This document shows positions 8,465 through 13,140 of a stretch of DNA of 13,140 bases, one piece after another (the stretch's first letter is position 1; the number at the start of each line of letters is the position of its first letter). The notes below the pieces were generated by a model. The model ran no database searches. It saw only the letters and a list, made by a program, of their open reading frames with translations, and had not been told where the DNA came from. The stretch comes from BRH-c54 sp032251145 (GTDB lineage: Bacteria; Bacteroidota; Bacteroidia; Flavobacteriales_E; Vicingaceae): the NCBI GenBank assembly GCA_032251145.1, contig JAVVER010000097.1, forward strand, positions 1 through 13,140, written 5' to 3'. The position numbers were made by a program, and so were the translations under genes.

Positions 8465-8474
8465 GATAAAAGTA

Positions 8475-9449
8475 ATGGATAAACTGACTAACTTTATACA
8501 GATAGTTGAAGAAGCAATAGAGAAAAATGCTTTTAAGAAACAACCTCAATCGCTTTATGCTCCTATAAATTATACACTTTCATTAGGTGGAAAAAGAATT
8601 CGTCCGGCATTACTTTTATTGGCTAACGATTTATTTAATGGAAAAGTTGAAAAAGCTATCAATGCTGCTTTGGCAATAGAAGTATTTCACAATTTCACCT
8701 TGGTTCATGATGATATTATGGACAACGCACCAATAAGAAGAGGGAAGCCAACAGTCTTTAAAAAGTGGGATGTAAACACCGCCATTTTATCTGGAGATGT
8801 AATGTTGGTGGAAGCTTATCAGCTATTAGCCGCTTGTGATGCAGATGTATTGCCAGAACTTCTAAAACTGTTTAATAAAACAGCAATAGAGGTTTGCGAA
8901 GGACAACAATATGATATGCTTTTTGAGAAAGCTGCTGATGTTACCATTGATAATTACTTGAAGATGATTGAGCTAAAGACAGCAGTTTTGCTAGGAGCTA
9001 GTTTGAAAATGGGAGCAATAATAGCAGGAGCATCAAAAAGTGATGCCAAGCATTTTTATGAATTTGGTAAAAACATAGGCGTTGCTTTTCAGTTGATGGA
9101 TGATATTTTGGATGTTTACGGAAATCCTGAAAAATTTGGCAAGCAAGTAGGCGGAGATATTTTGGCAAATAAAAAAACATACTTGTTGCTAAAAACCATG
9201 GAATTAGCCAACGGAGCATTGAGAAAAGAATTGGAGTTTTGTTTAAACTCTAAAACCTTATCTCCCGAAAATAAAATTACCAGAGTAAAATCCATCTACA
9301 ATCAATTGAAGATTAAAGAAAAATCTATTGATGAGATGAATCATTTCTATAATACTGCCATTGCACATTTAGATAGCATTGAAGCACCAAAAGAGAAAAA
9401 AGCAATTTTTGAAAATTTCGCTAAAAAATTGATGCATAGGGAAAGTTAA
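8475..9449 (+). CDS. Polyprenyl diphosphate synthase, short-chain (trans-isoprenyl diphosphate synthase)
   Basis: Condenses isopentenyl diphosphate with allylic diphosphates to make a linear trans-prenyl diphosphate. The 324 residues are the normal length. Seen: GGKRIRPAL (38-46), first Asp-rich motif DDIMD (79-83) followed by RRGKPTVF (88-95), GQQYDM (143-148), LKTA (167-170), and second motif DDILD (209-213) with the following GKQVGGDILANKKTY (222-236). The residue five before the first motif is Phe74, and the motif lacks the two-residue insertion of bacterial FPP synthases. This pattern is known from archaeal-type GGPP synthases, so I infer a C15-C20 product; a longer quinone side-chain synthase usually has a small residue there. 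It lies 10 bp after the epimerase gene and probably shares its transcript. Its end is 4 bp from the convergent ABC-F gene. Confidence 0.93.
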   Translation: MDKLTNFIQIVEEAIEKNAFKKQPQSLYAPINYTLSLGGKRIRPALLLLANDLFNGKVEKAINAALAIEVFHNFTLVHDDIMDNAPIRRGKPTVFKKWDVNTAILSGDVMLVEAYQLLAACDADVLPELLKLFNKTAIEVCEGQQYDMLFEKAADVTIDNYLKMIELKTAVLLGASLKMGAIIAGASKSDAKHFYEFGKNIGVAFQLMDDILDVYGNPEKFGKQVGGDILANKKTYLLLKTMELANGALRKELEFCLNSKTLSPENKITRVKSIYNQLKIKEKSIDEMNHFYNTAIAHLDSIEAPKEKKAIFENFAKKLMHRES

Positions 9450-9453
9450 AAAA

Positions 9454-11376
9454 TCAATCCACCAACCTTTCCAATTCTTCTTGAGCTTTTTCCCAATCAT
9501 TTTCCGCAGTTTCCAACTCTTTTTTAAGTGCGGTAAATTCATCTACTAATTCTTGAGAATAAGTTGATGGATTTAATAGTTGCTCATTTATTTTTTTAAT
9601 TTTTTCTTCCAATTTAGTGATTAAATCTTCTGATTTCTTAACCGCATTTTCTACTTTCCTAAGTTCTCTATCTTTATTTTTTCTTTCTTCGTAGCTAAGC
9701 TTATTCTCAGAAGTAGCACTTTTTTGTTCGGCTACTTGCTTTTCTTTTCTTTCAAATTCTTTAATAGAATCTACTTTTTTAGATTTCAGGAATTCATAAA
9801 CATCGCCTAAGAATTGTTTTACATTTCCATTAGTAAATTCATACATTTCGGTAACCAATCCATCCAGAAAATCTCTATCGTGAGAAATAACAATTAACGT
9901 TCCGTCAAATCGTTTTAAAGCGGCTTTCAAAATTTCTTTAGATTTTATATCTAAGTGGTTGGTAGGCTCATCGAGTACCAATAAGTTTACTGGTTCTAAC
10001 ATCAGTTTACACAACGCCACCCTGGCTCTTTCTCCTCCAGAAAGTACTTTAATTTTTTTATCAGCATCTTCGCCACCAAACATAAAAGCACCTAATAAAT
10101 TTCTTACTTGTTTTCTAATTTCCCCGTGAGCTACTTTATCTATGGTTTCAAAAACAGTTAATTCTTTATCTAATTCTTCAGCTTGGTTCTGAGCAAAATA
10201 AGCTAACTTAACTTGATGCCCTAGTTTTAACTCTCCTTGGTGTTCTAATTCACCAACAATAATTTTACTCATGGTGGTTTTACCTTCACCATTTTTACCT
10301 ACTAAAGCTACTTTTTTACCTTTTTCAATAAAAAAGTTTACATCTTTAAAAACTTGTTTGTCACCAAAGCTTTTAGCAACATTAATAGCCTCTACCACCA
10401 CTTTTCCGGAGTGTGGAGCAGGAGGAAAATAAAAACGCATAGAAGTAGTATCTTCTTCTTCAATTTCTATTCGGTCTATTTTGTCGAGTTGCTTAACTCT
10501 ACTTTGTACCTGAACAGCTTTAGAAGCTTTAGACCTAAACCTTTCAATAAACTTTTCGGTATCTTGTATTTGTTTTTGCTGATTATTGTAAGCAGCAACT
10601 TGTTGTTCTCTACGTTCTTTTCTTAATTCTAAATACTTGGAATAATAAGCTTTGTAATCGTGAACTTTTCCTAGGGTAATTTCTATTGTTCGGTTAGTAA
10701 CATTATCCAAAAAAGCCTTATCGTGAGATACCAAAACCACACCTCCTGGGTAAGTTTTTAAGAAATCTTCTAACCATTGTATAGATTCAATATCTAAGTG
10801 GTTGGTAGGCTCATCGAGCAATAATACATCCGATTTAGTAAGTAAAATTTTAGCTAATTCAATACGCATTCTCCAACCACCACTAAATTCATCTGTAAGT
10901 CGGGTAAAATCTTTTGGAGTAAAGCCCAATCCTTTTAAAATGGTTTCGCAATCGGCATCTATAGAAAAACCACCCAACACATTTAATCTTTCGTTGTAAT
11001 CATTCAAATGGGTTAACAAATCTAAATAACTGTCAGATTCATAATCTTCTCTGGTGGCTAATTGGTGATTAATTTCATCAATTTTTCCATTGATATCATT
11101 TACTTCTTTAAAAACAGATTTGGTTTCATCAATAACGGTATTTCCGGAAATGAAATCCATATCTTGCGGCAAGTAACCAACAGTAAAGTCTGCCGGAGTG
11201 GAAATAGTTCCACTATCGGGTTCTTGTTCGCTTGCCATAATTTTTAACAAGGTGGACTTTCCAGCACCATTTTTTCCTACTAAACCAATTCTATCGGTTT
11301 TATTTACAATAAAAGAAATGCCATCAAATAGATAGCGTTCTCCAAAACTTACGGTTAAATCATTTACTCCTAACAT
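9454..11376 (-). CDS. ABC-F family ATPase with C-terminal coiled coil (Uup/YdiF-like)
   Basis: A soluble tandem-ATPase protein of the ABC-F class; family members act on the ribosome, in translation or ribosome assembly, and are not transporters. The 640 residues hold two nucleotide-binding domains. Domain 1: Walker A GKNGAGKST (34-42), signature FSGGW (164-168), Walker B DVLLLDEP (183-190), switch His219. Domain 2: GKNGEGKTT (360-368), LSGGER (445-450), NLLVLDEP (464-471), His499. Both Walker B motifs continue into TNHLD, typical of ABC-F. The basic linker between domains (about 240-310) is the P-site tRNA interaction motif region. The C-terminus (about 540-640) is rich in Lys and Glu and predicted as coiled coil, as in Uup. 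No membrane segments. The ATG at 11376 sits 13 bases after a promoter-like element. A dedicated antibiotic-resistance role cannot be read from sequence; a housekeeping role is more likely. Confidence 0.94.
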   Translation of the reverse strand: MLGVNDLTVSFGERYLFDGISFIVNKTDRIGLVGKNGAGKSTLLKIMASEQEPDSGTISTPADFTVGYLPQDMDFISGNTVIDETKSVFKEVNDINGKIDEINHQLATREDYESDSYLDLLTHLNDYNERLNVLGGFSIDADCETILKGLGFTPKDFTRLTDEFSGGWRMRIELAKILLTKSDVLLLDEPTNHLDIESIQWLEDFLKTYPGGVVLVSHDKAFLDNVTNRTIEITLGKVHDYKAYYSKYLELRKERREQQVAAYNNQQKQIQDTEKFIERFRSKASKAVQVQSRVKQLDKIDRIEIEEEDTTSMRFYFPPAPHSGKVVVEAINVAKSFGDKQVFKDVNFFIEKGKKVALVGKNGEGKTTMSKIIVGELEHQGELKLGHQVKLAYFAQNQAEELDKELTVFETIDKVAHGEIRKQVRNLLGAFMFGGEDADKKIKVLSGGERARVALCKLMLEPVNLLVLDEPTNHLDIKSKEILKAALKRFDGTLIVISHDRDFLDGLVTEMYEFTNGNVKQFLGDVYEFLKSKKVDSIKEFERKEKQVAEQKSATSENKLSYEERKNKDRELRKVENAVKKSEDLITKLEEKIKKINEQLLNPSTYSQELVDEFTALKKELETAENDWEKAQEELERLVD

Positions 11377-11389
11377 GGGTGCGAAATTA

Positions 11390-11397
11390 CAAATTAA
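11390..11397 (-). promoter_or_regulatory. Candidate -7 element for the ABC-F gene
   Basis: The minus strand reads TTAATTTG, one mismatch from TAnnTTTG, ending 13 bases before the ATG at 11376. It would give a very short leader. Weak evidence, listed because nothing better lies in this leader. Confidence 0.25.
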
Positions 11398-11463
11398 AGT
11401 GTGAATAGATTAAAATGTTTGAAGTTTGAGGTTGGAAGTTTTATTTCGGCATATGGGTAGCAA

Positions 11464-11499
11464 TTTCCCCTCTTGAGAGGGGGTGGGGGTGTGTTTGAC
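11464..11499 (-). repeat. Dispersed palindromic C/G-rich repeat, copy C (shortened)
   Basis: CCCCTCTTGAGAGGGG (11467-11482) forms a 7-bp stem with a 2-base loop and is followed by GGTGGGGGTGTGTTTGAC. On the minus strand this reads GTCAAACACACCCCC and then the hairpin, the same order as copies A and B but without the AAGTTAT hairpin. It faces copy B, so the two form an inverted pair inside one intergenic region. The rest of 11377-11836 holds short T/C-rich degenerate repeats of TTTCTAATTTC type (near 11548, 11717 and 11779) and a GAAGTTT direct repeat (11421-11427, 11435-11441), but no gene. Confidence 0.6.
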
Positions 11500-11577
11500 A
11501 AGGTAGTTATAAATCTAATTGATTTAAAAAATGTGAGGATGTGTAAATTTCTAATTTCTACTCTTTAAAAATCAACT

Positions 11578-11637
11578 CACCCCCAAGTTATTTGGCGATA
11601 ACTTTTCCCCTCTCTTTAAAGAGAGGGGGTTAGGGGG
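11578..11637 (+). repeat. Dispersed palindromic C/G-rich repeat, copy B
   Basis: Two hairpins in series: AAGTTAT/ATAACTT (11585-11591, 11598-11604) with a 6-base loop, and a perfect 22-base palindrome (11607-11628) with arms CCCCTCTCTTT and AAAGAGAGGGG. It is preceded by CACCCCC and followed by GTTAGGGGGA. It is the most complete of the three copies in the window. The element encodes nothing. It resembles short C/G-rich palindromic repeats that I recall as widespread between genes in Bacteroidota genomes. Confidence 0.7.
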
Positions 11638-11807
11638 AGAGTTCTAATTATTTCCAATCTTAAGTATTATTGCTATTATTCAACTTGTGTTTTCTTTTGT
11701 TTGAATGCAAAAGTGAATTTCTAATCTCTAATTTCCAATTGTAAATATATCTTCCGACTTTCGTCTTTAAATACCCAATTTCAAATCTCCAATCAGAAAT
11801 ATATAAG

Positions 11808-11815
11808 TAACTTTG
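11808..11815 (+). promoter_or_regulatory. Candidate Bacteroidota -7 promoter element for the DUF983 gene
   Basis: TAACTTTG matches TAnnTTTG exactly and ends 21 bases before the ATG at 11837. No TTTG is found at the usual -33 distance. It would drive the DUF983 gene together with the overlapping esterase gene. Confidence 0.45.
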
Positions 11816-11836
11816 TAAAGTTTAAAAATCACCAAA

Positions 11837-12217
11837 ATGTTATCAAGTATTTTAGGACTTAAATGTCCGAAGTGTAGAAAAGGAGATCTATTCACACACA
11901 AAAACATGTACAGAGTTAAAGGTTTTTTTGATATGCCAAAAGAATGTCCGAATTGCGGGCAAGACTTTGAGCCTGAAAGTGGTTTTTACTTTGGAGCTAT
12001 GTATGTAAGTTATGGACTGACAGTAGCCTTGAGTGTTGCTGTATTTGCGATAACTATAATTTTAGATATTTATTCTTTAGGTTTATTCTTACTGCTAAAT
12101 GGCATTGCATTGCTGATTTTACTACCCTATATTTTTAGGGTTTCTAGGTCTATTTGGATAAGTATTATTGTAAAATATGACCCTCTCAAACAAGATGATG
12201 AAAAAGCACAAGCATAA
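11837..12217 (+). CDS. DUF983 family zinc-ribbon membrane protein
   Basis: A 126-residue small membrane protein of the DUF983 family, function unknown. Seen: a cytoplasmic N-terminal zinc-ribbon-like part with CPKC (Cys10, Cys13) and CPNC (Cys37, Cys40), joined by the GDLFTHKNMYRVKGFF stretch (17-32), then DFEPESGFYFGAMYVSYG (43-60), the conserved core of the family. Two TM helices follow at about 58-77 and 80-100, and then a short polar tail. The length is normal. Its end overlaps the next gene, so the two are probably co-transcribed and translationally coupled. The pairing gives no clear clue to function. Confidence 0.9.
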   Translation: MLSSILGLKCPKCRKGDLFTHKNMYRVKGFFDMPKECPNCGQDFEPESGFYFGAMYVSYGLTVALSVAVFAITIILDIYSLGLFLLLNGIALLILLPYIFRVSRSIWISIIVKYDPLKQDDEKAQA

Positions 12218-12944
12218 AATTGTTGTTGAAAAAACAGCACATTACTATTCGTTAGGAAATATTTCTACAGCAAAAACACTATGGTTTGTATTACATGGTT
12301 ATGGGTATAACGCCAATTATTTCATTCATAAATTTGATGTAATTGCTGATGAAGAAAACTTTGTTGTAGCTCCAGAAGGCTTATCTAAATTTTATGTTTC
12401 AGGAGTTAGTGGTAGGGTTGGAGCAAGTTGGATGACCAAAGAAAATCGTGAAGATGAAATTCAAGACTACCTGAATTACCTTAATAGTTTGTATGAAACG
12501 ACCATGATAAAAAAAATTCTCGCACAAGAAAAAGATTATATGGGAGTTACATCTGACCGATTTAATAAAATAAAAATATCAACAGATGAAACATTACTCA
12601 GCCAAATAGATTTAACAGAGGTTAAAGTAAATATTATCGGATTTTCGCAAGGAGGTGCGACAGCAGCAAGATGGGTGAGTGACAACAAAATTAATTGCAC
12701 TAACTTTATATTGTGGGCAAGTGTTTTTCCTGATGATATGGAATTTGAAGTATTAAAAACCAAAACCAATTCTTTTTTGTTGTATGGCGATGATGACGAA
12801 TATGTAACTCAAGAAAGAATTGATAAGCAAAAAGCTATTCTTGAAAAAGCGAATATCAATTGTAAATTAATTGAGTTTAAAGGTAAACATGATGTTCCTG
12901 CTGAAGTGCTTAAAGAGCAGTGCAAACTGAATAATTGGACATAA
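12195..12944 (+). CDS. Alpha/beta-hydrolase esterase with a 31-residue in-frame repeat insertion
   Basis: A predicted cytoplasmic serine esterase of the phospholipase/carboxylesterase type; substrate unknown. With the ATG at 12195 it has 249 residues. Seen: HGYG (34-37) for the oxyanion hole, the APEGLS and GRVGASWM segments (about 59-80), nucleophile elbow GFSQG with Ser151, acid Asp201 in GDDDEYV, and His232 in KGKHDVP. So the catalytic triad is complete. ATG codons at 12177 and 12198 are also possible starts; 12195/12198 gives the smallest overlap with the DUF983 gene (20-23 bp). Between YLNSLYE (95-101) and TLLSQIDLTEVKVNI (133-147) lie 31 extra residues (102-132) flanked in DNA by ATGAAAC repeats and matching DNA upstream of rfbA. 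Without them the protein would be 218 residues, near the length I recall for the family. Whether the product is active is unknown. Confidence 0.85.
   Translation: MMKKHKHKIVVEKTAHYYSLGNISTAKTLWFVLHGYGYNANYFIHKFDVIADEENFVVAPEGLSKFYVSGVSGRVGASWMTKENREDEIQDYLNYLNSLYETTMIKKILAQEKDYMGVTSDRFNKIKISTDETLLSQIDLTEVKVNIIGFSQGGATAARWVSDNKINCTNFILWASVFPDDMEFEVLKTKTNSFLLYGDDDEYVTQERIDKQKAILEKANINCKLIEFKGKHDVPAEVLKEQCKLNNWT
12493..12592 (+). repeat. 93-bp in-frame copy of the rfbA-upstream repeat, flanked by ATGAAAC direct repeats
   Basis: ATGAAAC occurs at 12493-12499 and 12586-12592, offset by 93 bases (31 codons). The interval 12493-12578 aligns with 6570-6655 upstream of rfbA, with ATGAAACGA, CCATG, TAAAAA, GATTAT and AGTTACAT blocks in the same order and spacing, ending in 23 identical bases. 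Removing one repeat plus the interval joins YE to TLLSQ in frame. The two flanking repeats could be a target-site duplication or the sites of a recombination event. Confidence 0.7.
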
Positions 12945-13092
12945 ATCTTCCTTAAAACTTGAGTTTGTTGCAACCTATACGTGTAATTACAATTTTTTAG
13001 TTGAACCTCACTATTTACAAGTGGTCTGAATTCAAATGAATAATCGAACTCAGGTTAATATTCTAAAAAAACACTAAATTGTTAGTTAGTCG

Positions 13093-13124
13093 AACCTTAA
13101 AAATTCCATTTTAGGCTAAAGGTT
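13093..13124. other. Inverted repeat in the gene-free right end
   Basis: AACCTT (13093-13098) and AAGGTT (13119-13124) can pair around an inner AAAAT/ATTTT stem. It could be a weak terminator. I see nothing else in 12945-13140 apart from a 10-base palindrome TGTAATTACA (12982-12991) followed by a short T run. Confidence 0.2.
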
Positions 13125-13140
13125 TTAAAAAATAGATTTT

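Noticed and set aside
10354..11247. Plus-strand reading frames opposite the ABC-F gene
   Set aside because: Shadows of the well-supported minus-strand ABC-F coding sequence, with low-complexity Ser/Phe/Asn-rich translations.
11464..11637. CRISPR-like array
   Set aside because: Two repeat copies in opposite orientation with internal palindromes and no regular spacers; this is a dispersed repeat pair.

Overview
The window looks like a chromosomal segment from a member of the Bacteroidota, most likely a flavobacterium-type organism; the genus cannot be fixed from the sequence. The basis is a strongly A+T-rich composition, candidate promoters of the Bacteroidota TAnnTTTG type upstream of several genes, no clear Shine-Dalgarno sequences, and genes typical of that phylum (a DUF983 protein, a COG1033-type RND exporter, an ABC-F protein with a long C-terminal coiled coil).

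Layout. 1-157 is A+T-rich and holds no gene I can support. A large protein of unknown function on the minus strand (158-1981) resembles FMN-dependent nitronate monooxygenase/PfaD-type TIM barrels and carries an unusual run of cysteines. It is divergent from a family 5 solute-binding lipoprotein (2156-3880), which has no transporter genes beside it. A 12-TM MMPL/RND exporter (3976-6426) follows. A repeat-filled gap (6427-6660) leads into a tight three-gene run: glucose-1-phosphate thymidylyltransferase (rfbA), an NAD-dependent sugar epimerase/dehydratase overlapping it by 8 bp, and a short-chain polyprenyl diphosphate synthase 10 bp later. This run could link nucleotide-sugar and isoprenoid supply for surface polysaccharide. 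It converges, with a 4-bp gap, on a minus-strand ABC-F ATPase (9454-11376). A 460-bp intergenic region follows, with two more copies of a C/G-rich palindromic repeat. After it come a DUF983 membrane protein and an overlapping alpha/beta-hydrolase esterase. 12945-13140 holds no gene.

The most striking observation is a repeat of about 90 bp found twice. One copy (6570-6660) sits directly in front of rfbA and duplicates the rfbA initiation context. The other (12493-12585) lies in frame inside the esterase gene, flanked by direct ATGAAAC repeats, and adds exactly 31 codons just before the nucleophile strand. Removing it restores what I recall as the usual length and sequence of the family. This looks like a small mobile or dispersed element that can insert into coding sequence without breaking it. 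A second family of short palindromic repeats occurs at 6427-6481, 11464-11499 and 11578-11637. No CRISPR array, tRNA, rRNA, transposase or phage gene was seen.
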